Source of the DNA: Thermoplasmatota archaeon
GTDB lineage: Archaea > Thermoplasmatota > E2 > DHVEG-1
Length of the DNA: 23,028 bases
Assembly: GCA_018334795.1 (NCBI GenBank)
Contig: JAGXLH010000017.1
Location: 1 to 23,028, forward strand
Direction: 5' to 3'
The translations under genes were made by a program, and so were the position numbers. How positions within the stretch are numbered: the stretch's first letter is position 1; every line of letters starts with the position of its first letter. Below, piece by piece: positions 1 through 8,616 of this stretch. The notes under the pieces were generated by a model. The model did not search any database. It was not told where the DNA came from and worked only from the letters and a program-made list of their open reading frames with translations.

Positions 1-452
1 CTGATAGAATACTCTGGGATGAGATCAATAAAGATAGAAGTCCAGATGATCTGATCTGGGGATTTTCAAATGATGACATGCATCGTCTTTCAAGTCATGC
101 ATTTAGAAATTATCAACACTTCCTTATGAATGAATTAACTGAAGATGAATTAAGAAGCGCTATGATCGATGGATCCTTTTATTTTTCTTACGAACCAGAT
201 GGAGCAGATGATTCATTAGATACCTATGGTCAAGCTATGACACCAAAACTCACTGATGTTACAGTTGATAAAACCATTATTCATCTTACTGCAACGGATT
301 ATATTAGTGTTGAATGGTATGATCAAGATTCTGAACTAATCGGATCAACAGATTCACAGGATGTTTCTCGTATTGATTCAAATTTTGTCCGAGCTGTTTT
401 CAGTAATGAATATGGAAAAACATTTACGCAACCATTCGGCATTCAACAGTAA
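1..452 (+). CDS. PHP-domain metal-dependent phosphoesterase, C-terminal fragment
   Basis: The frame is open from base 3 through the window edge, so the gene starts outside and only about 149 C-terminal residues are visible. The ATG at 78 is internal. The segment reading GFSNDDMH, followed by a conserved-looking stretch ending in GSFYFSYEPDG, matches the end of PHP-domain proteins. In that family the D-x-H pair near the C-terminus completes the metal site used for phosphoester hydrolysis. After it come about 70 residues of beta-rich sequence, which in this family often forms an accessory domain. The upstream metal ligands cannot be checked. The gene converges on the YgiQ-like gene with a 7-base gap. 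PHP assignment is fairly sure; substrate and location are unknown. Confidence 0.7.
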   Translation, partial: DRILWDEINKDRSPDDLIWGFSNDDMHRLSSHAFRNYQHFLMNELTEDELRSAMIDGSFYFSYEPDGADDSLDTYGQAMTPKLTDVTVDKTIIHLTATDYISVEWYDQDSELIGSTDSQDVSRIDSNFVRAVFSNEYGKTFTQPFGIQQ

Positions 453-459
453 TCCTGAA

Positions 460-2037
460 TTACTTCCTACGTTTAGTGTTCAAAAGGATTCTTTTCAATT
501 TCTTTTTGGTTTTATAATCACAAATGGTTTCCACTGATTCCATAGTACTTGGATTCAATCCAGTCCAGTACATACATGTTGAATTGGTCATTGGTGTAGG
601 CGTGAATAATTGGAAATGATTGATGTTAACTAATCCTTTCTTGTTAATCCGATCTCGTAATAACCGAACTTCTTGAATGTTATCTCCAGGATGACCGATC
701 ATAAAATAATACCGGAGATCCTGCTTTTTTTGTTTGCTATACCTATTGAAATAGGAAATGAATTCATCAAAAGACGCATTATTCTTATTCATCAGTCTTG
801 TTACTTTGGAAGAAAAATGTTCAGGAGCGATTTTAAGCGCACCAGAGATGTGATGATCAATGATTTCTTTGATGTATTCTGGGTTATGACACGCAAGATC
901 ATACCGAATGCCGCTGCGAACAAAGATTTTTTTCACTCCAGGAATATTACGTGCTTTTCTAAGAAGAGATATCAAGCGATCATGACTTCTATCAAGATTT
1001 TTACAAGATAAACAATCAGTTGTACAAGAATTTCTTAGTTCACAATCCATTCCATACATATTCGCTGATGGACCACCAAGATCATCGATGTAGCCTTTAA
1101 AATTTGGATGTTTGGTAAGTTTTCGTATTTCACTAAGAATATTTTCTTCAGACCTGGAAATGATCTTTTCTCCTTGGTGAAGAGATAGGGAGCAAAAATT
1201 ACAGTTTCCAATGCATCCACGATGGGTTACTACTGAGAACTTCGCCATTTTTAGTAATGACTGAGGATGCATCTTCCGGGTGAAAGGTAACGAATAGATC
1301 CAATCAAGATCGCTGGTTGTATACGTTGGATATTGATATTGAAGAAGGTAATTATTCTCGTATTCTTGAGCAAGATTCTTATCAATCGAAAATCCCTTTT
1401 GCATCAATGCAAATTTTTTCTTATCATTCTTTACTTCTTCCATGGAAGGAAGCAATGATATTGTTTCATCTAATTCCCTAGTGATAATGCAAGTTCCTTT
1501 AATTCCATCAAGATATTTACCTTGTTTCAATCTTTTAGCGATCTCAAGAATTTGTTTTTCGCCATTTCCATATACAAGAATAGTTGCGCGGGAATCATAA
1601 AGGATGCTACGTCGAATCTTATTATCCCAATAATCGTAATGAGCAAATCTTCTTAGTGATGCTTCAATGCCACCAATGACCATTGGAGTTGATTTGAAGT
1701 ATTGTTTTATCTTGTTACAATAAAAAAGAACTGCTCGATTCGGCATTTTAGTTACGTGATTATATGGATCATCTTTTCGTTTTCTTTTCATTGGCGTATA
1801 ATTATGAAGCATACTATCCATTGATCCAGCAGTTACACAAAAACAAAGATTTGGTTTTCCTAAACTGACGAATTGTTCTTTTGTCTCAGGTTTTTCAATA
1901 ATACCAACTGAGTAACCTTTAGCATCTAGTACCCGAGCAATAATTCCTACCGGTGATAACGGGTGATCATCATAATATTCACCAGTGATAATGATGATAT
2001 CAAAGTTAGAACCGGTTTTTTTATCATATCTAACCAT
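460..2037 (-). CDS. YgiQ-family radical SAM protein
   Basis: A 525-residue radical SAM protein of the YgiQ (UPF0313) type. The N-terminal part has the family opening with a TGEYYDDHP block and a short alpha/beta domain. The cluster-binding motif CIGNCNFC gives Cys275, Cys279 and Cys282 (CX3CX2C), which should hold a [4Fe-4S] cluster and S-adenosylmethionine. It is followed by the QGEKIISRS and IDDLGGPSANMYG blocks and a second group of cysteines around CTTDCLSCKNL, typical of the family. The C-terminal extension of many bacterial YgiQ proteins is absent. The reaction catalysed by YgiQ proteins is not known to me. The ATG at 2037 is used because no closer start fits the family N-terminus; I see no Shine-Dalgarno, so the start is less certain than the gene. 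Confidence 0.9.
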   Translation of the reverse strand: MVRYDKKTGSNFDIIIITGEYYDDHPLSPVGIIARVLDAKGYSVGIIEKPETKEQFVSLGKPNLCFCVTAGSMDSMLHNYTPMKRKRKDDPYNHVTKMPNRAVLFYCNKIKQYFKSTPMVIGGIEASLRRFAHYDYWDNKIRRSILYDSRATILVYGNGEKQILEIAKRLKQGKYLDGIKGTCIITRELDETISLLPSMEEVKNDKKKFALMQKGFSIDKNLAQEYENNYLLQYQYPTYTTSDLDWIYSLPFTRKMHPQSLLKMAKFSVVTHRGCIGNCNFCSLSLHQGEKIISRSEENILSEIRKLTKHPNFKGYIDDLGGPSANMYGMDCELRNSCTTDCLSCKNLDRSHDRLISLLRKARNIPGVKKIFVRSGIRYDLACHNPEYIKEIIDHHISGALKIAPEHFSSKVTRLMNKNNASFDEFISYFNRYSKQKKQDLRYYFMIGHPGDNIQEVRLLRDRINKKGLVNINHFQLFTPTPMTNSTCMYWTGLNPSTMESVETICDYKTKKKLKRILLNTKRRK

Positions 2038-2040
2038 CTA

Positions 2041-2267
2041 TATTTGTCAGTCTCATTTTTTCGTTTTTGATTAGAAAATCAAAGAATTTTTTGCAACAAT
2101 AATAATTAATTCTAATCAAGTATTCATCCTAAATGCATAACATATTAATAAGGATAATTCACAATTTTTTTGAAATCTGAACGGCAAACTCATAATAAAA
2201 TAATCTTTTTAAATATGATTCGTTATCTTAGAAGGAGTAATAGTAAAATCCAACTGAGGAGAATCGT
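2041..2267. other. Divergent intergenic region with a 10-base inverted repeat
   Basis: This 230-base gap lies between the divergent YgiQ-like and membrane-protein genes and is very AT-rich. TTGATTAGAA at 2067-2076 is the exact reverse complement of 2110-2119, with a 33-base spacer. That could be an operator for the YgiQ side or chance in low-complexity DNA. No convincing ORF is visible. Confidence 0.35.
2206..2214 (+). promoter_or_regulatory. TATA box for the 2268 membrane-protein gene
   Basis: TTTTTAAATA-like sequence that would place transcription start near 2235. The short leader then contains the Shine-Dalgarno GAGGAGA (2256-2262), five bases before the ATG. Confidence 0.55.
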
Positions 2268-2708
2268 ATGAATCTATTAATTATCGTGTTAGGTATTTTT
2301 TCATGTATTGAACTGTTAAATATCATCATGCTTTATGGCAAGCCAGCAGCTCAATATGGAAATGGTATTGGCGTATTCAAAGCATGGGAGGAATCCAAAG
2401 AGAACAACGCTATTCATGCATTAATTCGGTATCTTGTCTTTTGGATAGCAGGAACGAAAATAATTTTTGTTGGATTAATCCTTGTTATCATTCTAACTGG
2501 AAGTTGGCGGACTCAATTAGGAGCAGTATCTGTGTTACTGTTGACAACATCAACGTTTTTCGTTAAACTCTATCCACTTATTAAAAAAATGGATAAACAA
2601 AAAGAGTTAACCATAACCGGTTATTCAAAAACATTAGCATTGATGATTACCTCGTTTCTCATCATGTTCATTGCTGCATTACTTATTGAAACAATAGATG
2701 TAATCTAA
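2268..2708 (+). CDS. Small four-helix membrane protein, function unknown
   Basis: A 146-residue protein I do not recognise. Four hydrophobic segments are visible: residues about 1-23, 53-78, 82-102 and 120-143. A polar loop with a KAWEESKENN segment lies between the first and second, and a lysine-rich KKMDKQKE stretch between the third and fourth. The start is well supported by GAGGAGA just upstream and by a TATA-like box at 2206-2214. It stands alone: the gene on its left is divergent and the gene on its right is convergent. Nothing in the context points to a function. An integral membrane location is inferred from hydrophobicity. Confidence 0.75.
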   Translation: MNLLIIVLGIFSCIELLNIIMLYGKPAAQYGNGIGVFKAWEESKENNAIHALIRYLVFWIAGTKIIFVGLILVIILTGSWRTQLGAVSVLLLTTSTFFVKLYPLIKKMDKQKELTITGYSKTLALMITSFLIMFIAALLIETIDVI

Positions 2709-2777
2709 GGAAAATGAGATCGAAATAAGAAGTAGGTGATGACTAAAGTCTAGGTTGAAACAACAGATTTACTTTTT

Positions 2778-3029
2778 CTATTCTTTAAAGACATCATCAT
2801 GTTCTCGAACTCGTTTTTTCACTTTAATGCCGATCTCATCACCAGGTTTTGCTTTTTCAATGGATTCTTGGTCTATTTCCATGCTGTCTACTGGTTGTGA
2901 AAAATTAGTATGAGCTCCTTTGATATGAATAGTGTCTCCCACGTTAAGTTCGCCATTGGTTATTTTGATGGCAGCAACATTAATGTGGTTGAAAAAATGC
3001 GTCACAACTCCAATTTTTTCTTCGACCAT
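2778..3029 (-). CDS. EF-Tu/EF1A domain-II-like protein (translation elongation factor-like)
   Basis: An 83-residue protein resembling only the beta-barrel domain II of translational GTPases. Segments such as VAAIKI, LNVGDTIHIKGAHTNF and KPGDEIGIKVK follow the usual layout of that fold. There is no GTPase domain (no GxxxxGK[ST] or NKxD motif). Stand-alone proteins of this size and type are common in archaea and some bacteria, usually annotated 'translation elongation factor-like'. Their role is not established. The start has a Shine-Dalgarno AAGGTGA about 8 bases upstream and a TATA-like CTTATAAG (3070-3077) about 40 bases upstream, so it is transcribed on its own. Confidence 0.8.
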   Translation of the reverse strand: MVEEKIGVVTHFFNHINVAAIKITNGELNVGDTIHIKGAHTNFSQPVDSMEIDQESIEKAKPGDEIGIKVKKRVREHDDVFKE

Positions 3030-3069
3030 ATATTATCTCACCTTAATCAAAAAATTATACGTATTCATG

Positions 3070-3077
3070 CTTATAAG
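3070..3077 (-). promoter_or_regulatory. TATA box for the EF-like gene
   Basis: CTTATAAG on the minus strand, about 42 bases before the ATG at 3029. Predicted transcription start near 3047 leaves a short leader carrying the AAGGTGA Shine-Dalgarno. Confidence 0.5.
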
Positions 3078-3273
3078 ATTGTTGGAAGAAAAATCCCATT
3101 AAAAACCGTTAAATAATAAAATCAAAGATAAGGAAAAAATAAAAATGGTACTTTCATACTAATAAGTAGATTAAGATGAAAAAATGTACAATACAAAAAT
3201 TTTGTCTTCTTATACATCTTTTCCTTTCCATCATTTACCTTTCTTCTTATCTCTCAATTTTTTATCTATCTAC

Positions 3274-3290
3274 AAAAAAACGAAAAAAAA
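3274..3290 (-). terminator. T-tract terminator after the CMD-like gene
   Basis: On the minus strand, eight T residues, CG, then seven T residues start ten bases beyond the stop of the gene ending at 3300. This is a typical archaeal oligo-T terminator with no obvious hairpin. Confidence 0.55.
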
Positions 3291-3299
3291 CTTGAATCC

Positions 3300-3611
3300 T
3301 TATTTTCTAGAAAAAACATCCAATCCTTTCAATGCAATGTACAGTCCTTGCAGTCCACAGGTAGTTCCAACCACTTCAGCGGTTTCAAGCATTTCTGCTT
3401 CTGTTGCACCTGCTTCATAAGCTCTTTTAGACAATTGATTCACTCCTTCCCTGTCACCATGTGCGGCATCAAGTGCCATAGCCATTAACAATTTTACTTT
3501 CGCAGGTAATGCTTTATCTTCATGATTATTTCTTAGATTCGCTTTGATATGACTAGTGTATTCAGCATCTTTTTTTTCTAATATTTCTAAAAATTCTGGT
3601 GCTTTTTTCAT
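3300..3611 (-). CDS. Carboxymuconolactone decarboxylase/AhpD-like protein lacking the CxxC site
   Basis: A 103-residue protein with the helical CMD/AhpD fold signature: the PAKVKLLMAMALDAA segment, then an AYEAGATEAEM block that matches the family's conserved GAT helix cap. In peroxidase members a CxxC pair and a histidine precede that block. At the aligned positions here are Asp53, Gly56 and Leu60. The only cysteine, Cys85, is C-terminal. Thiol peroxidase activity by the usual mechanism is therefore unlikely, and this may be a non-redox subfamily. A purine-rich AGAGGT lies just before the ATG on the minus strand. The gene is divergent from the DUF998 gene. Confidence 0.75.
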   Translation of the reverse strand: MKKAPEFLEILEKKDAEYTSHIKANLRNNHEDKALPAKVKLLMAMALDAAHGDREGVNQLSKRAYEAGATEAEMLETAEVVGTTCGLQGLYIALKGLDVFSRK

Positions 3612-3720
3612 CTGTACTTACCTCTTAATCTTATATTCGATCAAAACCATCTTTTTTTACTATTTTTTACATAGCAAACATAGTATAACAAACTATTTGT
3701 ATTATCATTTTTTATTAATA

Positions 3721-4359
3721 ATGAAAATGAAGAAAAAAATCAGTTTCCACATAAAGAATAAAAAGAATCTTGCGGGACTATTACTTTTCACCGCAGGAAT
3801 CCTAATTTTTATGGGAACCATCACTGCAGAAAGCTATTACCCATTAGAAATTCCATATACAACTCGTGAAAATGAAATCAGTGATCTAGGAGCAACAAAA
3901 CCACCAAATAGCATCATCAAACAACCTTCGGCCACCATATTTAACACCACTATGATCTTCACGGGCATCATTATATTATGTGCTACTCTTTTACTTCATT
4001 TAGAATCTCAAAACTTCCTTCTCAATGTACCCTTAGGATTTTTAGGACTGGGAGTTTTTGGCGTTGGGGTTTTTCCTGGAAATATTACACCATGGCATTC
4101 AATTTTTGCATTCATCCTATTTACCGCTGGCGGCATGGGAGCAATTCTATCATATAAATTCACTCGATTTCCCATTAACCTTGTTTTCTTAGTTTTGGGA
4201 GTGATTGCATTATTTTTTTTATTTTTCAATGAATTATTCATTCCATATCTTGGAAAAGGAGGAACAGAACGATTCGTCGCGTATCCTATCATGTTTTGGA
4301 TGATCGGGCTAGGATCATATCTTACTAAATCTACGTTTAAGAAAAAGCAGACCACCTAA
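3721..4359 (+). CDS. DUF998-family integral membrane protein
   Basis: A 212-residue protein with about six membrane segments (residues roughly 17-34, 68-91, 99-118, 126-146, 155-177 and 191-207). The loop after the first helix carries AESYYPLE and ENEISDLGA, which resemble the conserved first loop of DUF998 proteins (helix 1, then a YP...ISDLG block). Function of the family is unknown to me. The open frame extends upstream to 3556, but that part overlaps the divergent CMD-like gene and does not look like protein, so the ATG at 3721 (or the second at 3727) is preferred. It lies 69 bases before the serine hydrolase gene on the same strand; a separate TATA-like box for that gene suggests independent transcription. 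Confidence 0.75.
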   Translation: MKMKKKISFHIKNKKNLAGLLLFTAGILIFMGTITAESYYPLEIPYTTRENEISDLGATKPPNSIIKQPSATIFNTTMIFTGIIILCATLLLHLESQNFLLNVPLGFLGLGVFGVGVFPGNITPWHSIFAFILFTAGGMGAILSYKFTRFPINLVFLVLGVIALFFLFFNELFIPYLGKGGTERFVAYPIMFWMIGLGSYLTKSTFKKKQTT

Positions 4360-4368
4360 GTTAAAAAG

Positions 4369-4377
4369 TCTTTTATA
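4369..4377 (+). promoter_or_regulatory. Possible TATA box for the serine hydrolase gene
   Basis: A CTTTTATAA-type sequence lies about 55 bases before the ATG at 4429. GTGATC at 4420-4425 resembles part of the archaeal Shine-Dalgarno but sits very close to the start. Confidence 0.4.
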
Positions 4378-4428
4378 ATAGTAATATGATAATAACCATT
4401 GATCTTTTCTTTATGCACAGTGATCTAA

Positions 4429-5667
4429 ATGAATCTGTTAAGTAAAAACATCCGTCACGTACTAATCTTAAGCATTCTTGTAATGCTTTTCTTCTCCAAT
4501 CTCGTCCCAATTTATTTCACAAGTGCAGAAGAACAAAAAAATACTTTCAACACAACTCAAACCAATTCATTCCCTGATGAACAATACGTGAATCGATTAC
4601 TTAAGATTGCTAATATGCCCGGATTTGCTGTTGGCATCATCAATAAAGACGGATCAGTAAGCACATATAATTTTGGTGAAACAAAAAGAAATACGGATAA
4701 CACCCCTACGAAAAACACGGTTTTTCTTGCCGCATCACTGACCAAAACAGTAACTGCAACAGCAATTATGCAACTTTGGGAGCAAGGAAAAATAGATCTT
4801 GATGATGACATCAATGAGTATCTTCCATTCCCATTAAGACACCCAGATCACCCAAATATTCCTATTACTATTAAGATGCTTCTCACCCATACGGGGGGGT
4901 TTACAAACATTTTATGGCGAACGTTTCTTTATTTTTCCTTCTTTCATTATCCATTAGATTGGTATGAATACTATCTAACACCTGGCAATCCTTTCTATCA
5001 CGCAGATAACTGGAATGACTATCAACCAGGAGACGGAATCTACTATACATCACTTGGCTATGATCTATTGGGTTACATCGTAGAACAAGTATCTGATATA
5101 CCGTTTGAGGAATACTGTAATCAAAATATTTTTGAACCATTACAAATGAATAATACCACTTTGCGATTAAATGAGATCAACTTTGATCAACTCACCACTT
5201 TTTACATTCATTTACTAGGCATCTATATTCCCATTCCATATTATGAAGTTCATAATGATGGATCAGGGGGAATGTATACCACTGTTGAAGATACCTGTCA
5301 TTTTTTAAACATGCACATGCAACAAGGGTCCTATATGGGAACCCAACTTCTTCAGCCTGAAACCGTTGAAGAAATGCACACTGCACAATTTCCCAATCTG
5401 CCCAGTTATGACATTTATAAAGACAACAGAAATTACGGGTATGGTTGGATTATTTGGCCTGATGAAAATCAAACCTATCAAAAAGGAATGCAAGGACACC
5501 TAGGAAACGCTCCAGGAGCACTCGCATCTATGACGGTGTTAAACGATACCGGTCTTGTGTTCTTTGGTAATGAATGGACTCGTATTTCCTATCAGCAAAC
5601 AACAATAATGTTTATGCTCAGAGAATATTTTCATACTAAAACCAAACCAATCAATCCATTTTTCTAA
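4429..5667 (+). CDS. Secreted serine hydrolase, class C beta-lactamase/PBP-like family
   Basis: A 412-residue protein with a basic start (SKNIRH) and a hydrophobic stretch to about residue 32, read as a signal peptide or membrane anchor. The catalytic domain has the S-x-x-K motif (Ser103-Leu-Thr-Lys106), LLTHTGGF in the next conserved block, the YxN region as Tyr206-Thr-Ser208, and the H-x-G triad as His357-Leu-Gly359 in GHLGNAPG. This is the PF00144 layout: an acyl-enzyme serine hydrolase. Such proteins in archaea may act on esters, D-amino-acid peptides or amides; the substrate is not readable here. The third YxN residue is Ser instead of the usual Asn. Location is outside the cell membrane. 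The following gene is convergent. Confidence 0.85.
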   Translation: MNLLSKNIRHVLILSILVMLFFSNLVPIYFTSAEEQKNTFNTTQTNSFPDEQYVNRLLKIANMPGFAVGIINKDGSVSTYNFGETKRNTDNTPTKNTVFLAASLTKTVTATAIMQLWEQGKIDLDDDINEYLPFPLRHPDHPNIPITIKMLLTHTGGFTNILWRTFLYFSFFHYPLDWYEYYLTPGNPFYHADNWNDYQPGDGIYYTSLGYDLLGYIVEQVSDIPFEEYCNQNIFEPLQMNNTTLRLNEINFDQLTTFYIHLLGIYIPIPYYEVHNDGSGGMYTTVEDTCHFLNMHMQQGSYMGTQLLQPETVEEMHTAQFPNLPSYDIYKDNRNYGYGWIIWPDENQTYQKGMQGHLGNAPGALASMTVLNDTGLVFFGNEWTRISYQQTTIMFMLREYFHTKTKPINPFF

Positions 5668-5695
5668 TCAAAAAAAAGATGATTTCAATCAATTA

Positions 5696-6511
5696 TTATC
5701 TCGTTGCTTTTTTGACACGTTCAATGGTTTTATCAATAAAATCCTTATCATTGATACTTATTTCAATTGCATCATGCGGACAGCGATCAGCACAACGGCC
5801 ACATGCTACACAATCATCGCTTAACACCGCAATATCATCCTTGATTTTAATTCCATCTAAGAAACAAACATCTTCAGTGCAAACGCCGCAACCAGTACAA
5901 TTAGCATTTACTTTTATTTCCACTCCGGGCATGCGTTTAATCGTTGACGAAAGACTATTATTTAGATACGGTCTCATCCGCCACAAACAACAACACTCAC
6001 AACAATTACAAACTGTAACTAATGGTATTTTTGATCCCACTCCAAGCCAAGTTTCATCCAGTTTATCCCGTCCAATAAGATGAACAAGTCCTGCTTCACG
6101 ACATCGTTTCACATGAGCAAGTGCCTCTTCTTTACTTGCAGACCTTCCCAGTTCAGAAGGAATCCGTCGTGCTGCTTCACCCATGAACAAACAACCAAGA
6201 TCAATCGGATAATTCTTGCAGTCCATTGATTCCCGGCAAATACAAAAATCCATAATGAACCGGTAACTTGATTCTTCGATAAAATGTTCAACGACCTTTG
6301 AAGGAACCGCGATATTATCCACTGGTTCGATTTCCTTATTCAACTGAACCTCCACAACATTATCTTTGGTTAGATACGTTAGATCATTTTTTTCAAACAC
6401 CATTCGAGTTATGATCCAACGAACAATTGGGACATGTGTTAATTTCGCAAGTGAAAAACGATAAGGAAAAAATCGTTCGATTAATCGAGTGAACCGCCGA
6501 GAAGGTTCCAT
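5696..6511 (-). CDS. 4Fe-4S ferredoxin-domain protein with N-terminal cysteine-rich domain
   Basis: A 271-residue cytoplasmic-looking iron-sulfur protein. The C-terminal 70 residues hold two ferredoxin motifs: CTGCGVCTEDVC (CX2CX2CX4C) and CVACGRCADRCP (CX2CX2CX3CP), which should bind two [4Fe-4S] clusters. Upstream is a domain with FCICRESMDCKNYP and GCLFMG, then a dense run reading VCNCCECCC. This arrangement recurs in anaerobe ferredoxin-like proteins of unknown partner. It is probably an electron carrier or an oxidoreductase component. No redox partner gene is adjacent. The ATG at 6511 has no clear Shine-Dalgarno. It converges with the serine hydrolase (28-base gap) and diverges from the MFS gene. 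Confidence 0.8.
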   Translation of the reverse strand: MEPSRRFTRLIERFFPYRFSLAKLTHVPIVRWIITRMVFEKNDLTYLTKDNVVEVQLNKEIEPVDNIAVPSKVVEHFIEESSYRFIMDFCICRESMDCKNYPIDLGCLFMGEAARRIPSELGRSASKEEALAHVKRCREAGLVHLIGRDKLDETWLGVGSKIPLVTVCNCCECCCLWRMRPYLNNSLSSTIKRMPGVEIKVNANCTGCGVCTEDVCFLDGIKIKDDIAVLSDDCVACGRCADRCPHDAIEISINDKDFIDKTIERVKKATR

Positions 6512-6643
6512 GAGAAGAATAAAAGAGACCTAAACTAGATAAAGATTATCATGAATAAAAACAATAAATTTCTTACTTTTTTGCTTTAAACATAATGAAA
6601 TCACCTTAATTTAATAGAAACAAATAAATAATATAATCACGCC

Positions 6644-6650
6644 CTTTATA
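6644..6650 (+). promoter_or_regulatory. TATA box for the MFS gene
   Basis: CTTTATA about 75 bases before the ATG at 6722. Transcription would start near 6670, giving a leader of about 50 bases with an AGGA near 6709. Confidence 0.4.
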
Positions 6651-6721
6651 CAGTGCAATTAGGGGATAAACAAAGCAAGCATCCTGCCTTTTGCATCGCT
6701 CAATAGACAGGAAGATACATC

Positions 6722-8572
6722 ATGGTTAAAAAGAAAAAGGAAAAATTACCCAGGGAATTCTGGGCAGTGAATGCATCTAATCTTCTTGAAAGAGGTGCAT
6801 ATTATGGAATGCTTGCCGTCTTTTCTTATCATTTAATCTATAATGTTGGCCTAGAAAGTTGGACAGTGGGAATATTAACAGGTATTTCCATGGGAATGAT
6901 CAACTTTTTGCCACTTATCTCTACAGCATTAGCTAGTAAATATGGATTCAAAAAACTACTTTTATTTTCGTATATAACCCTTGCCGTAGGATATGTTGTT
7001 TTAGGATTTGGATATTCACTTGCGTTGATTGCGTTATCTGTAGTGATTATGGGTACCGGATCTGGTTTTGAAAAAGCATTAATCGCTGCTTCAATTTCAC
7101 ATTCATCAAATGAAAAAAACCGGGATTACGCATTTAATGTGTATTATTGGGTGATTAACTTTGGTGCCTTTCTAATTCCGCTTAGCCTCACCTTCCTTTT
7201 TGTTCCTGAAGGCTATGGTGGTGTTTTCTTCCTTATGGCATTGTTCATCATCTGTAGTTTTCTCATTATTTTATTAGCATATAAGAATCCGGTTAAGCCT
7301 GATCCTTCGATATCAGCATTTAAAGCCGTTAAAAATTTGAAAGTTATCTTTGAAGACCGGAAATTCGTTCTTGTATTACTCATTTTTTCTGGATGTTGGT
7401 TTATGCTTTACACAAGGAAACCGTTCATGCCAGTGTTTATGATTGATTTTAATATTTTACCTACTTGGTTCATTCCTATAATTGCAGCTCTTAATCCGGG
7501 AACAATTATTTCGTTAGGGCAAGTATGGGCGTATATCATTAAAGGTCGAAATATTAACTCGCTCAAATTGCTCATCGTTGGTATCATCATTATCTCAGTA
7601 GGATTTATAATCGCAGGTTTTTCCATGAACCCGATACTTTTTTTATTTGGTCTGATTGTTTTATCATTTGGAGAATTGGTATCCTACCCTGCTTTTCTGA
7701 GCTATGTTTCTAAAATACCACCTGAAGAAAAACGATCTATTTACATGGGTTATTCATTTTTACCACTTGCAATAGCTGGGGTGACCGCCCCGATAGTGGG
7801 AGGTTTCTTGTATTATACTATCGCTGAAGGGATGGGAATGGGACGTTTTTTTTGGGGAATTGTTGCAAGTATCGGTTTGATTTCTGCGTCTGCTTTCCTA
7901 CATTATGATAAACATTATAATTCAAAGAAAAAGATGAAATCTTGGGGTAATGGTCTTTTTAAAATCGTTCGTGAAAATCGTTTTAATTCCAAAATCACTC
8001 CGAACATTCCGCTTTTTTTTATTCCCTTGATTTTAATTCTAGGGTTTTCTTTCGGAGCAGATCCTATTTATCGAGGTGTCCTATCTGAAGAAGAGGATCT
8101 CATCAAGGATGAAGAACTTAAAGAAAAAAATTGGGAAATATTGGAGGAACAGTTTTATTATCAAGGGAATATGGGAGAGGGTAAAAAAATATCTTGGAAT
8201 ATTTTACCACCCGATGACGGTTATATTGCCACCATTGACCTTGATTTAAAATGGGAGGATGAACCAGATGTTCGAAGAATTAGGTTATTTGAAAACAAGG
8301 AAGATACATTTTCTATAAGATTGTTAATCAATGATTCTGAGATAAATCAATCTAGTGAACCTAAAAGAGATGATGATGTCAACAAGATAAAACTATCTTA
8401 TGATGCAGAACTTCGTAACACCATAATATGGGGAAATGGTGAAGTTGAGATAGAACTTGTAGAATGTGGTGATTTCTATCCAAAATTTGGTATTGGTTTA
8501 ATGTCCATCGATGATTCTTCTAACTCATATGACGTGCAGATAGATGTTTCGTATAATGTGTCAATAACGTAA
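6722..8572 (+). CDS. MFS transporter, POT-like, with extra C-terminal extracytoplasmic domain
   Basis: A 616-residue protein. Residues about 10-400 form a 12-helix MFS transporter. The first helix carries SNLLERGAYYGM, which resembles the ExxERFxYYG signature of the proton-dependent oligopeptide transporter branch, so peptides or similar solutes are possible substrates. After a lysine-rich link (KHYNSKKKMKSW) a further membrane segment at about 430-448 carries the chain across the membrane. The last 165 residues are acidic and beta-rich, with alternating patterns such as GYIATIDLDLKWEDEPDVRR, and should lie outside the cell. That tail is not part of ordinary MFS proteins, which are usually 400-500 residues. 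The gene stands alone: divergent from the ferredoxin-like gene and followed by T-tracts. Confidence 0.85.
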   Translation: MVKKKKEKLPREFWAVNASNLLERGAYYGMLAVFSYHLIYNVGLESWTVGILTGISMGMINFLPLISTALASKYGFKKLLLFSYITLAVGYVVLGFGYSLALIALSVVIMGTGSGFEKALIAASISHSSNEKNRDYAFNVYYWVINFGAFLIPLSLTFLFVPEGYGGVFFLMALFIICSFLIILLAYKNPVKPDPSISAFKAVKNLKVIFEDRKFVLVLLIFSGCWFMLYTRKPFMPVFMIDFNILPTWFIPIIAALNPGTIISLGQVWAYIIKGRNINSLKLLIVGIIIISVGFIIAGFSMNPILFLFGLIVLSFGELVSYPAFLSYVSKIPPEEKRSIYMGYSFLPLAIAGVTAPIVGGFLYYTIAEGMGMGRFFWGIVASIGLISASAFLHYDKHYNSKKKMKSWGNGLFKIVRENRFNSKITPNIPLFFIPLILILGFSFGADPIYRGVLSEEEDLIKDEELKEKNWEILEEQFYYQGNMGEGKKISWNILPPDDGYIATIDLDLKWEDEPDVRRIRLFENKEDTFSIRLLINDSEINQSSEPKRDDDVNKIKLSYDAELRNTIIWGNGEVEIELVECGDFYPKFGIGLMSIDDSSNSYDVQIDVSYNVSIT

Positions 8573-8588
8573 GAATGAGTGAATTTTA

Positions 8589-8616
8589 TTTTTTCCTGTT
8601 TTTTCTCCTATTTTTT
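8589..8616 (+). terminator. T-tract terminator after the MFS gene
   Basis: Three runs of six T residues (8589-8594, 8599-8604, 8611-8616) begin 17 bases after the stop codon, a typical archaeal oligo-T terminator. Confidence 0.6.

Noticed and set aside
41..58. CCAGAT...ATCTGG palindrome at the window start
   Set aside because: Within coding sequence of the PHP protein and explained by codons; short arms.
2731..2775. GTGATGA at 2736-2742 resembles box C of a C/D-box small RNA
   Set aside because: No CTGA box D or internal C'/D' boxes at the required spacing, and no terminal stem.
3556..3720. Upstream extension of the DUF998 reading frame
   Set aside because: Overlaps the divergent CMD-like gene and its promoter and is low-complexity Phe/Tyr/Ile-rich; the ATG at 3721 fits the family.
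4543..4553. AATACTTTCAA, matching 11 bases of the shared promoter element
   Set aside because: Inside the serine hydrolase coding region, no TATA box at the right distance, and the match stops after 11 bases.
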